Shown one piece after another: positions 25,301 through 32,880 of a stretch of DNA of 64,000 nt (its first letter is position 1; each line of letters starts with the position of its first letter). This stretch comes from Mytilus californianus (lineage: Eukaryota > Mollusca > Bivalvia > Mytilida > Mytilidae): NCBI RefSeq assembly GCF_021869535.1, contig NW_026262734.1:90959285-91023284 (forward strand). Direction: 5' to 3'. A program made the position numbers and the translations under genes. The notes beneath the pieces were generated by a model, which saw only the letters and a list, made by a program, of their open reading frames with translations, did no database searches and was not told where the DNA came from.

Positions 25301-26790
25301 TTTATATATATATAAATTCCTGGTGTTGGGATCAAAAATGGAACTGCAGTTCGTGTCATTTCCATCCAGTACTGTCTCAAAGGTGAGATTTCTTTCTTTC
25401 TTTTTTTTTTCATTTTCTGGACTTTTGTTCTGCTTTTGTTCTGCATTATTATACATGTTATATATAGCTGCTATTAAATGCCGGTACTTTACTTAATTTA
25501 TTTATTTATTTGATGCTTTTTAATTTGTTAGTATTTTGTGATATTTAAGTGATTTGCTGGTTCCCCCATTCAATGCACAAAGAGGTGTTTCCGAATGAGC
25601 ACTGATCCTGGAGGTTCAGATGATTTTTATATGATAGTCGGTTAAAGAGCTCATTAGAGGTCATGTTTTATCAGTTACTCAGTATTTATATGCCGACCTT
25701 AAATAAAATTTACTTATTGACTAAATATACTTACTTTGAATGTCGATTTGGTTCAAACAATTTCTACTGGTATGTAATAGGATTTACCCTTGAGTTGGTG
25801 CACATGCAAAACAAGATTTCATAACCGACGTGCCAAATTTGCGTCTAATATGAAAAAAGGTTCTATTAGTTGGAAATTCCGGAATGAAAAAAAATGAAGT
25901 TCAACCGTATTATCAGTCATAGATTATACATTAGTCAAGAGAAGGGGAAACGGGATATAGCGTAATTTTCGATAATCTTTATGTGATTGTTAGATAATAT
26001 TTCCAAAGAAAAGAAATTCTTAAACAAAGATCCGTCAGTCTTAACAATATGAATGTTTTATACACAAGGTTTAACGTAACTGTACACACGGGAAGTTATG
26101 TATATATATGCGCAAAGCTTTCCATACATTATTCGTGGCAACTAGTCTGTTTTGGTTATATCAGACCGCGGAATACTATAGCTGATATACCTTCTATTAT
26201 TTTTATTTCTTACCAAACTGGGCAGCCAAATAAGTCTTTACTTATTCAAACCGAAGATAAGTGTTTAGTAAACAAGATTTTCATAATGGCCTTTTAAGTT
26301 AATAAAGTAAACATTACATCATACGAAACAAGTGCTTTCCATTAATAGAACTTTACTGTGTAGAGTTTGGAAGAAAACCAATGTCCAATGTACTGAATGT
26401 ATGTAATTTGCAGTCCTATCAATTGAAGATAATTTTAACAAATGGTAAAAATTATTCAAGACAAGAGTTAGTAGCAGAAGGAGACACTAACCGGATATTT
26501 TGTTTTGTAGTTCTTGATATTTTAATGAAAACCTCTCAACATTGTTGATTTAAAAAAAATAAACAAGAGAGGAATTGCGAGCGAAGCACAAAAATTGGAA
26601 CAAATTTTGGATGAAAATGAATTTGAACACATTAGTCAATTACAAATGTAAGTTATTAAGGTAGGATCCTTGTAAACTCATTATTCTATATAATAAAATC
26701 ATTCCTTCACAGTACTGAAATTCATCCATATTGTTTTTATCAGTTCTTACATAGATTTTATTTGTAATGATTTAAAACAAAATACTAAAT
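25301..26790 (+). repeat. Segmental duplication, copy B
   Basis: Collinear with 18600-20480. The extra piece at about 25560-25765 ends GCCGACCTTAAATAAAATTTA, which looks like a retrotransposon 3' end. Copy B lacks the 19465-20147 segment and most of the TA tract, so one or both differences are later insertions or deletions. Confidence 0.78.
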
Positions 26791-26814
26791 ACCGTTTCGA
26801 TTCCTAACATCACC

Positions 26815-27210
26815 GAAGAGACATTAATTGTCGAAATCCGGTTTTGGTGTACTAATTTTTGCTCCTTTTGTTTGCGGTATACCATCTTTTCCGCAAGTTT
26901 ATTGTTTTCTGTTTGATATAAAATTAATATTTAAGATCCATTTTGTTACATCTGGTGATCATTTTATTTGGCAATCGCCAATGGCAGTCAGCAGGGTTTA
27001 AGAACATCCGTTGTTCGACCTGCTAGTCAAATGCGTATGTTAAAATATACTTTGTCACTTTGTTGGTCTTTTGGAAAATGTTGTTTGTGCTGTACTTAGA
27101 CCCCTTTACCAAGAAATTTGTTTTGCATGCACACGTATAAAAATCGCGGTTTTTATCCAACGCAATCATAGGTTTGAACGTTGTTTTCAATTTAGACTTG
27201 GCTTTATAGA
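26815..27210 (-). repeat. Inverted copy of the 20572/21117 repeat
   Basis: The reverse complement of the ~400-bp block at 20572-20985, including CAACGCAATCATAGGTTTGA and AGCAGGGTTTAAGAACATC. It directly precedes the dispersed repeat carrying the Polinton. Confidence 0.85.
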
Positions 27211-27224
27211 TATATATATATGTA

Positions 27225-27402
27225 CGGTTATGAGTTCTCATCATCCTATATCCTGTCGATACTACTTACTGAAATCGACACTGTGTGTCTATTATTCTTA
27301 TTTCAGTTGGTTTATTTGTGCCCTTTATCGATTTATTGAGTTAAGAGTTGATAAGTGTCAACTTTCAAAAGATTTGGCCTCAATCGTCACTGAAGAGACA
27401 TA
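27225..27402 (+). repeat. Left half of the dispersed repeat interrupted by the Polinton
   Basis: Aligns with 22135-22308 and ends with the 6-bp target duplication GACATA at 27397-27402. The right half continues at 40820. Confidence 0.88.
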
Positions 27403-27585
27403 AGTAGTGTCAATAGGCCGATTCTGCGGCACTTGCCATTTTAAGCACAGATTCAGCATAGGAACCCCAACCCCAAACATAAAATGCAAACGCAATACGT
27501 TTCAATTAGTCTAAGGGTAAAAACAAGAATGTCTTTCAGTTTAGCACAAAACCCAAACACCTTAGAAGGATGTAATCCTAGGGTA
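27403..27585 (+). repeat. Polinton left terminal inverted repeat
   Basis: 183 bp matching the complement of 40637-40819 with one substitution (T at 27511-27512 region, TTAGTCTA versus TTAGCCTA). Weaker similarity continues about 30 bp further, across the start codon at 27596. It contains the same ATG-initiated frame that starts PolB at the other end (27484 onward, reading 60 codons before stopping). Each terminus therefore carries matching inward-directed start sequence. Confidence 0.95.
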
Positions 27586-27595
27586 GAAACAAAAT

Positions 27596-27958
27596 ATGGC
27601 TTTCGTACAAAAGATGGAGGAACTCAGAAGTCCACAAATCGTAGACAACGATTTTATGAACGATAATGTTTTCGAGGAAAAGGCAAAGGATCAGAGCCTG
27701 GAAACCCTGAAATGGAAGGAACTCTCAACCGGTGTGATCTATAAAATCCTGGAAGTGGTGGAAGTAGATGGTAAGTTTTGAAAGAGTAAGATCCTCACCT
27801 TGAAAAACAGAGAAGGAGAAACGAATAGGGTGTGGGCCTGCAGTGGACTGAACAGAGAGACAGGACCCATGGTAGGAGCCTTCGTGAGAAGTACAGGCTT
27901 TAAAGTCAGCAAAAAGACCAAGCAGGAGTACTTCTCTTACGACCTTGTGAGAAATTAA
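27596..27958 (+). pseudogene. Small left-end Polinton protein with one in-frame TGA
   Basis: ATG at 27596 opens a frame that stops at TGA 27779-27781, yet the same frame stays open with similar character to TAA 27956-27958 (121 codons in all). The second part is rich in Lys/Arg and Gly with a VWACSGLN phrase. I do not recognise the family. The start aligns with a methionine about 38 residues into PolB because the terminal repeats are homologous there in another frame. The simplest reading is a single nonsense mutation in an otherwise intact small gene; readthrough or recoding is an alternative. A GTAAGT donor-like site overlaps the region (27771-27776), but splicing would discard coding-like sequence. 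It has no ATG-fused TATAAATAA box, unlike the minus-strand genes. Confidence 0.6.
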
Positions 27959-28052
27959 GTCAAAAAAAAAAATAATGGGCCGGGTGGGGTACAAAAATGT
28001 TTTCCGATCCGACATTTCTGCCGGATTGGAAAAGTTTTTTTTTATGCTTGAA

Positions 28053-28137
28053 ACGTCGCACATCATGAAGTAAAGCGGAATGGAGCACATCGTGAAACGA
28101 TGTGTGGAGTGAAGTGTAACGGAATGATGTGTGACGT
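28053..28137. terminator. Bulged cruciform between convergent Polinton genes
   Basis: The outer arms ACGTCGCACATCAT (28053-28066) and ATGATGTGTGACGT (28124-28137) pair with one mismatch. The inner arms CACATCG (28086-28092) and CGATGTG (28098-28104) pair perfectly around TGAAA. The two 19-bp internal bulges are similar to each other in direct orientation. A second small hairpin (CCGATCCG/CGGATTGG) sits at 28004-28029. The site lies where the left plus-strand gene and the last minus-strand gene converge, so transcript termination or protection is a plausible role; a replication role is also possible. Confidence 0.55.
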
Positions 28138-28140
28138 TTT

Positions 28141-28650
28141 TTACGGCGCATGCGCATTAAGGTCCTCACTAAAAGTGGTGGAAGGTTGTCGGAGCTTATC
28201 TTTTTCATCGTAGTAGTTTTTGAGGCAGGTGGTGATTTTCCTAAACTCAGCATCATCAATTTGTTCATCATCAGCCAAAGCAGTACTAATACATTGTTCA
28301 ACCAAAAATTTTGTGGACTGTGCCAATTGCAAGGTGTCGCGGTGTTTTTTCTTCTTTTTCATGATACGCCTTGAGATTAGTGTGAGTACCGTCACGCCAG
28401 TGGCACTCAAGCACGCAAGGGATCCTAGGGGAAGGGAGGCTATAATACCTATACCGGTCAAAGCTGAACCCATGGTGCAGCTGGTTAACACCAAACTGCC
28501 CACAGAACAAACACCCAGTGCTACAGATACAACTTTGTTCAGACGTTTGTAGATCTTCAAGGTATGTTGATACTTATGTATATCCGCGTTGAGTTGATCT
28601 TCCATACATTCGACTCTGGTCTGTCGGTATCCAGAGTCTAAATCATCCAT
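28141..28650 (-). CDS. Two-helix membrane protein of the Polinton
   Basis: A 169-residue protein with a polar N-terminus (1-38), a strongly hydrophobic stretch that fits two membrane helices (about 39-60 and 61-93), then a run of six basic residues around 95-102 and a charged C-terminal tail with a short helical segment. The basic cluster right after the second helix suggests both termini face the cytosol or virion interior. It is the last gene of the minus-strand virion block, 4 nt after the upstream stop (TAA-ATAA-ATG). I do not recognise a named family. A membrane-active or envelope-associated role is inference from topology and position. An LTGIG segment in the hydrophobic region fits the loose adenain cleavage pattern, but may be chance. 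Confidence 0.8.
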   Translation of the reverse strand: MDDLDSGYRQTRVECMEDQLNADIHKYQHTLKIYKRLNKVVSVALGVCSVGSLVLTSCTMGSALTGIGIIASLPLGSLACLSATGVTVLTLISRRIMKKKKKHRDTLQLAQSTKFLVEQCISTALADDEQIDDAEFRKITTCLKNYYDEKDKLRQPSTTFSEDLNAHAP

Positions 28651-28659
28651 TTATTTATA
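28648..28659 (-). promoter_or_regulatory. Start box TATAAATAAATG, membrane-protein gene
   Basis: Perfect TATAAATAA fused to the ATG; the upstream gene's TAA stop lies inside it. Part of the series described in the findings. Confidence 0.6.
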
Positions 28660-29233
28660 GGAGCATACCGAGGAGGGGAATATTTTTGAAGGGGCTGTTA
28701 GCACCTAAGATTAGACCAGCTCCGTCGTCGAATTGCTGACCACGCTTCAAGTAGAGTCCATCACCATAGGTGATCCGGGCGTTTGAAGGTTTGAGGTAGA
28801 GACCGTTGCCACTAGGTTTCACGGTGCAAACGCATCCACCACGTTTCAGGTACAATCCAGACCCTAAGGCCTTGTTGACGGCTACACCACCAAGACCACT
28901 CAAGGCTCCAACACCCAAGGCGGGTAGAATGGTTTTTGCTAACATGGGGAGAGCCCTCATTGCCAGCCCCGCCAACATGGGTAGGAAGCCACCCACCTTC
29001 TGCATGTTTTCCTTCAATTGGGTCGCACTCAACTCTAGGACCATACCACCAGTACCCTTTTGTAGGAGCTTGGCGATCTTTTGAACCTGGCGGGTGGTGA
29101 GCCACATCTTGTGTTCACCTTGCAGGTTTGCGTGGAACAAACGAATGGAGACCGGACAACCTTTTTTGGCAGCCCGTTGTAGTTTATCAGCTTGACCTTT
29201 TGTCAAGTTCAAACCTTGTTCGTGATAAGTCAT
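28655..29233 (-). CDS. GLYL-repeat minor virion protein
   Basis: A 192-residue protein. The N-terminal half (about 10-80) has a KGQADK...IRL...LTTRQVQKI...LSATQ pattern that I recognise as a recurring Polinton/adintovirus virion-protein family. The middle (about 81-122) is a hydrophobic, Gly/Ala/Leu/Pro-rich segment. The C-terminal part repeats GLYLK three times (about 126, 144 and 159) plus a GAGLIL variant. An LSGLG segment near 111-115 matches the loose adenain pattern, so the hydrophobic part could be cleaved free. Adjacent to penton, 4 nt apart. A minor capsid or membrane-active function is inferred from the family's usual company, not shown. Confidence 0.8.
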   Translation of the reverse strand: MTYHEQGLNLTKGQADKLQRAAKKGCPVSIRLFHANLQGEHKMWLTTRQVQKIAKLLQKGTGGMVLELSATQLKENMQKVGGFLPMLAGLAMRALPMLAKTILPALGVGALSGLGGVAVNKALGSGLYLKRGGCVCTVKPSGNGLYLKPSNARITYGDGLYLKRGQQFDDGAGLILGANSPFKNIPLLGMLL

Positions 29234-29242
29234 TTATTTATA
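29231..29242 (-). promoter_or_regulatory. Start box TATAAATAAATG, GLYL gene
   Basis: Perfect box fused to ATG, containing the penton stop codon TAA four bases before the start. Confidence 0.6.
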
Positions 29243-30008
29243 CCTCACGAAGATGAAAGCGGATGGTGAGATGTTCACCCCTGAAATCGATGGGCCTACC
29301 ATCTTGATCGGTGAGATACGTTTGCATGCGATTGATGGTTCGCAAGGTCACCGGCAAGTATACTAGATTCTTTGGGGTTTGAATGATATTCATACCAGGA
29401 CCGTCTGCGGGAAAAAAGCTGTAGATGGTAGACTGCTGTGTACCATTTACATAACTTCCATGGATGATATCACTATTCACCAGAATGCTGTTGATGCTGA
29501 TGATATTTACAATGTGTTCCCCTTCCGTATAGCCGTTTGTGATCATATCAAATGTGTAAATCTGCCGCTCGAATCCCAAGACGGCGTTGATGCTATTGAC
29601 AACGTTGAAGTCTACTTGATAGTGTCTGGCGAGGGTCAGCGTTGCTCTTAGGGTCGCCCGGTTGGCATTGATGATGATCTTCGTTTTGTGTTTGTTGAGC
29701 CGTAGCTGCCGCTGGATCTCATTGTTGATGTCTTCGATGTCATAGGAACCTGTGCTTAGTGCGATGGGAAACCAGTTGGCACCATCGTCGGGGGAGTAGC
29801 GGAAGGAATTGTTACCTGTATGAATGTTGGGGATGGAGTTATAGGTTTCCAGGTTTACCAATGCCATCTCGTAGGCCTTGGATTCCTTGAGTTGTAGTGG
29901 GGGGTTGAATCGGGTAAGGATTTGGCTATCGTTTTTAGAGACGATGAAGGAAAACCCATGCTTTGGGTCGGTGTTATTAGCAATTTGCTTCAACAATGTG
30001 TTATCCAT
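29238..30008 (-). CDS. Penton-like minor capsid protein
   Basis: 256 residues, the usual size of Polinton single jelly-roll minor capsid proteins that form the vertex pentamers. Features I recognise from the family: a GSYDIEDINNEIQRQL segment (about 87-102), a DFNVVNSINAVLGFERQ segment (about 133-149), a VNIISINSILV block (about 167-177), GSYVNG (about 184-189), YSFFPADGPG (about 196-205), a YLPVTLRTINRM stretch and the C-terminal TDQDGRPIDFRGEH...IRFHLREV. Its start codon follows the stop of the 49-aa gene with no spacer. It would pair with the major capsid protein to close icosahedral vertices. Intact. Confidence 0.9.
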   Translation of the reverse strand: MDNTLLKQIANNTDPKHGFSFIVSKNDSQILTRFNPPLQLKESKAYEMALVNLETYNSIPNIHTGNNSFRYSPDDGANWFPIALSTGSYDIEDINNEIQRQLRLNKHKTKIIINANRATLRATLTLARHYQVDFNVVNSINAVLGFERQIYTFDMITNGYTEGEHIVNIISINSILVNSDIIHGSYVNGTQQSTIYSFFPADGPGMNIIQTPKNLVYLPVTLRTINRMQTYLTDQDGRPIDFRGEHLTIRFHLREV

Positions 30009-30016
30009 TTATTTAT
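30006..30016 (-). promoter_or_regulatory. Start box ATAAATAAATG, penton gene
   Basis: One-base variant (CATAAATAAATG). The previous gene's TAA stop directly abuts the ATG. Confidence 0.55.
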
Positions 30017-30158
30017 GGTAGACCATTGTCACATATTTTTGCTTCCACTCTTCGATACCGTCATACTGCTCCTTGAGCTGTTTTCCAGCTTTCACCACGA
30101 TTGCGTAGACCTCGGCGGGACGACTGGCAAAGAGGAGTTGTAGGTGAATTTTATCCAT
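30009..30158 (-). CDS. 49-residue protein between major capsid and penton
   Basis: ATG at 30158, 6 nt after the major-capsid stop, ending at TAA 30009-30011 directly before the penton ATG. The predicted product is 49 residues, mostly helical in character, with charged residues in the second half (VKAGKQLKEQYDGIEEWKQK) and no signal peptide or membrane span. I do not recognise a family. The exact fit between two virion genes with zero and six bases of spacing, and no stop in a plausible helical peptide, argues that it is real. Its start box is the weakest of the series (AAAAGTAAATG). Confidence 0.68.
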   Translation of the reverse strand: MDKIHLQLLFASRPAEVYAIVVKAGKQLKEQYDGIEEWKQKYVTMVYHK

Positions 30159-30164
30159 TTACTT

Positions 30165-31451
30165 TTAGTACACAACGTTCATCTTTTGACCATCGGATTC
30201 AAACTGTAGGATTCTGTCGGAAATGACAAGTGCAAACGCCTCGGTGTTGGCTGGAACATTACGGGCGAATTCGGCTCTGATCTGAATATCCACCGTAGAT
30301 TCTTTGAGACGCTCAGACTGATGACTCACATCAATCACAAACAAGGGGTACAAGTCGATGAAATCGGAGGGATTAATCCCACCATTACTGAGGAGACTGT
30401 CCATGTTATGGAATTTCTTTCTGAAGTCGGAGGCCTCTTTGAACACTCTGGCGATCCTATTTTCGTTGAAAGCTGCATTATAGTCGACTGCTGGATAACG
30501 TTCAGCGTTGAGGGTGACATGGATATTTCGCAATCGACAGTGATCGAACACGGCAGCATTATGGGTTTGATCACCACTTCTGTTAGTTTGGAAGGCAACG
30601 ATGATATATCTAGGCTTTTCGCGACCACTCTTGGCAGCTAGACGCCAGTTAAACTGTGAGGCTTGGGGAACGGCTATGGAATCACACTGTCTCATGCGAA
30701 ATCCACAGTGAATTTTGGATTTACTTTGGATGGTTTTGTACAGTTGCATCTTATTTTCGTCTGAGGGGTTGATGTGAGGGACGAACCACGATAGTTTACT
30801 CAGGACGATCTTTGCCGGATCGTTGACGGCAGCTGCTCTCAAAATGGCATTAGCATTTGAATCGCGAACGAGTGAGAGTTCGTGCCTGAACCCGTACACT
30901 ATTTTGTTGTAATCATCTGCGAATCCAAAAATATGTTTTAGGGGGATGGCAAACGAAAACGATCCTTTGTTGGTGGGCTTGGTGATAATGTATCCATGGC
31001 GGGCTGCAAATCCAGTGTTCTCAGCCTCAGCATCGGTGGAAGAATCCTTATACCACAGTTGGTTGAGACCCTGCGATTTGGAGAAGTCGTCGGGGTAGGT
31101 TAACATTCCAAGCATAGTGGTGGCGATGCCGGGGTCGTTAATATGTTCGATCTGCTGACCGGAAAGCCTGTAACTGATGCTCTTGAAGAGATACATGATA
31201 CCATTATGGGTGAGCGACACAAGATCGCCATCGGCATATGCTGTGTCATCATTCTTGAGAAGTCGACCTTCCACCACGAGATAACTTTCGGCGGGGTGTA
31301 GGAACAAATCCTGGGTTTCGATGTTGATTCGGATTTCAGCACCGGGATTGTTCAGCTGGGCACCGGCTTGTGGTTCGTATTCTCGAACCTGATATTCCTG
31401 GAGACTTTCATCGAAGGTCAACCCTTCGGTGATTGTAAGAATGTCAGACAT
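30165..31451 (-). CDS. Major capsid protein (double jelly-roll)
   Basis: 428 residues, beginning about 40 residues of polar leader (EGLTFDESLQEYQVREYEP) followed by strand-rich sequence. Family landmarks include the EIRINIETQDLFLHPAESYL and VVEGRLLK segments (about 39-65), HNGIMYLFKSISYRLSGQ (about 82-99) with NDPG (about 105), the GSFSFAIPLKHIFGF region (about 157-173), and FRKKFHNMDSLLSNGG with DLYPLFVIDVSHQSERLK toward the C-terminus. Such proteins form trimers that tile an icosahedral shell, as in adenovirus hexon and PRD1-lineage viruses. It lies between the basic amphipathic protein and the small spacer gene. The frame is open throughout. Confidence 0.92.
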   Translation of the reverse strand: MSDILTITEGLTFDESLQEYQVREYEPQAGAQLNNPGAEIRINIETQDLFLHPAESYLVVEGRLLKNDDTAYADGDLVSLTHNGIMYLFKSISYRLSGQQIEHINDPGIATTMLGMLTYPDDFSKSQGLNQLWYKDSSTDAEAENTGFAARHGYIITKPTNKGSFSFAIPLKHIFGFADDYNKIVYGFRHELSLVRDSNANAILRAAAVNDPAKIVLSKLSWFVPHINPSDENKMQLYKTIQSKSKIHCGFRMRQCDSIAVPQASQFNWRLAAKSGREKPRYIIVAFQTNRSGDQTHNAAVFDHCRLRNIHVTLNAERYPAVDYNAAFNENRIARVFKEASDFRKKFHNMDSLLSNGGINPSDFIDLYPLFVIDVSHQSERLKESTVDIQIRAEFARNVPANTEAFALVISDRILQFESDGQKMNVVY

Positions 31452-31464
31452 GTATTTATTTATA
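31449..31464 (-). promoter_or_regulatory. Start box TATAAATAAATACATG, major capsid gene
   Basis: The TATAAATAA core is perfect, with ATAC between the upstream stop TAA and the ATG. Confidence 0.6.
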
Positions 31465-31803
31465 GCGTTGGACGAAGTCGTGGATGGTTTTGATACCAGA
31501 GCCGGAGATTAGATTGTTTAACCGAACTTGCTCTGTCTTTTTGCGTTGAACACTAGGCTGTTGAGGGGTTTTAATACGTTTCCTGGGGCGGGTCACTTTA
31601 TCAACCACATGGTCGACGGCTTTGGAAGCCCCTTTTTCAACACCTTTCAAGGCTGCATTGGTGGCAGCGTTCATGGCCTTACTTCCTAGGGTTTGGGCGG
31701 CAGAGGAAGTAAACATGCGTCCAGCCAAACTGGCGATTGTGTCAAACAGTCCTTTACCACCGTAGGCGTACTTTCGAGCGTAACCTTTCTTGATTTGCAA
31801 CAT
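31456..31803 (-). CDS. Basic amphipathic minor virion protein
   Basis: 115 residues. After a basic N-terminus (about 1-16, ending YGGKG) comes an Ala/Gly-rich amphipathic helical stretch (about 17-68), then a strongly basic segment (TRPRKRIKTPQ, about 71-81) and a C-terminal part ending LISGSGIKTIHDFVQRYK. ISGSG fits the adenain-type consensus (M/I/L)xGx-G, so the C-terminal 12 or so residues may be cleaved off. The layout (amphipathic helix plus basic tail, between capsid genes) recalls adenovirus core and membrane-lytic precursors, but the similarity is in layout only. It probably contacts DNA or the inner capsid. Confidence 0.75.
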   Translation of the reverse strand: MLQIKKGYARKYAYGGKGLFDTIASLAGRMFTSSAAQTLGSKAMNAATNAALKGVEKGASKAVDHVVDKVTRPRKRIKTPQQPSVQRKKTEQVRLNNLISGSGIKTIHDFVQRYK

Positions 31804-31812
31804 TTATTTATA
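31801..31812 (-). promoter_or_regulatory. Start box TATAAATAAATG, amphipathic-protein gene
   Basis: Perfect box; the preceding gene ends CTA-TAA within it, four bases before the ATG. Confidence 0.6.
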
Positions 31813-32599
31813 GGATGCTACGATGCAGTGCCTTATATTCCTCGATGCTGATATGTCTACTACTTTTCATAGCATCGATAATCGACACAATTTCGTTGCG
31901 CACACCATTGTTTCCTGCTCTGTATGCTGCAGCACACAGTTCCAAGCGATCGAGAAGCTGCTTGAAGTTGGAAGGAAGAAACACGGTTTGCAGCCCACTG
32001 CCAAACTTATCCTTCTTGTAGATGTGGGATACGATTTCCTTCCACTTGTAACTCTTTTTCGCCTTCGGGGTTCTCGAGAGGGTGGAATTGCCTTGATACA
32101 TGGCACCGGAACTTTTCAGGATCTCTGCATAGTCGTAAAGGTCGCCAAGGGTTCCTTTGTACCTCACACCATCTACGAAAATATCATCATCGTCAAAAGT
32201 AACTGGTGAGCTTCCGATGAAGATACCATCGTTTTCAGATCGCAATCCAAAGGTGTGGTCGGCGGAAGGAGTCATACTGAGCTGCAAATACTGCTGTGCT
32301 CGAGGTCCGAGGACGGTGTCTGTAGGTGGTGCGATGGGTAGTGGATCAGCAAACTCGGGCGGTGGAGGAGGGAGGGCTGGCACTGTTGCAGGTAAATCTT
32401 CGATTGTTTTGGTGATTTTTGAAGCTGCTTCCCGCTGAGCCTCAACCACAGGCTTGAACACCCTGGAAAGGTCTCGGCTGAGTCCAATCTTGTCGAGACG
32501 ATGCTGCATATTACTGGCTTGAATCTTCCGCTTGGTGTCTTGCAACTCCCTAGCAAGTGCCTCACGCTGCTTAGGGTCGGTAATCTTGATAAAAGTCAT
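31808..32599 (-). CDS. Conserved Polinton protein with FGLR/GTLGDL region
   Basis: 263 residues. N-terminal helical segment (about 1-70) with a DPKQREALARELQDTKRKIQ start and an LSRVFKPVVEAQ motif; then a Pro-rich linker (about 75-95, six prolines in a row near 77). The C-terminal domain (about 115-263) holds FGLRSENDGIFIGSSPV, IFVDGVRYKGTLGDL, a YKWKEIVSHI segment and AGNNGVRNEIVSIIDAM. I recognise this arrangement from a protein family that often accompanies animal Polintons, but its function is unknown to me. Its start faces the iteron array on the non-coding side. A structural or scaffold role is a guess from neighbours. Confidence 0.82.
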   Translation of the reverse strand: MTFIKITDPKQREALARELQDTKRKIQASNMQHRLDKIGLSRDLSRVFKPVVEAQREAASKITKTIEDLPATVPALPPPPPEFADPLPIAPPTDTVLGPRAQQYLQLSMTPSADHTFGLRSENDGIFIGSSPVTFDDDDIFVDGVRYKGTLGDLYDYAEILKSSGAMYQGNSTLSRTPKAKKSYKWKEIVSHIYKKDKFGSGLQTVFLPSNFKQLLDRLELCAAAYRAGNNGVRNEIVSIIDAMKSSRHISIEEYKALHRSIL

Positions 32600-32608
32600 T
32601 TATTTATA
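32597..32608 (-). promoter_or_regulatory. Start box TATAAATAAATG, 263-residue gene
   Basis: Perfect box with no gene ending in it: the nearest upstream gene stops about 250 bp away across the iterons. This shows the box belongs to gene starts rather than gene ends. Confidence 0.65.
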
Positions 32609-32611
32609 AGA

Positions 32612-32880
32612 TCGAACGCTGTCGAACGCCCCTAAGCGTTGGTGTGAACGCCCCTTAGCGTTGGTGTGAACGCCCCTAAGCGTTGGTGTGAACGCCCCAT
32701 AGCGTTGGTGTGAACGCCCCTAAGCGTTGGTGTGAACGCCCCTAAGCGTTGGTGTGAACGCCCCATAGCGTTGGTTTGAACGCCCTAAGCGTTGGATCGA
32801 ACGCCCCTAAGCGTTGGATCGAACGCCCTTAAGCGTTGATGTGGACGCCCTTTAGCGTTAGGAGAAACGCTCCCAAGCGC
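32612..32880. repeat. 22-bp iteron array with internal inverted arms
   Basis: About eleven to twelve units of GAACGCCCCTAAGCGTTGGTGT follow one another with a 22-bp period. Each contains AACGC and GCGTT as inverted arms around a 5-6-bp spacer (CCCTAA, CCTTA, CCATA). Units at the left are nearly identical; those toward 32860 drift (ATC or TTT replacing TGT, one unit a base shorter). The array fills the gap between the 263-residue gene and the zinc-protein gene and runs into the latter's last codons. Iterated dyads like this suit a binding site for a dimeric protein, a replication or packaging signal, or an enhancer. Confidence 0.92.

Noticed and set aside
27771-27843. Intron (GTAAGT donor) removing the TGA of the left-end gene
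   Set aside because: The supposed intron is coding-like in frame, and joining 27770 to the CAG at 27841-27843 would change the downstream frame.
32612-32880. CRISPR-like array
   Set aside because: Units are contiguous 22-mers without unique spacers, lie in a eukaryotic transposon, and no cas genes are present.
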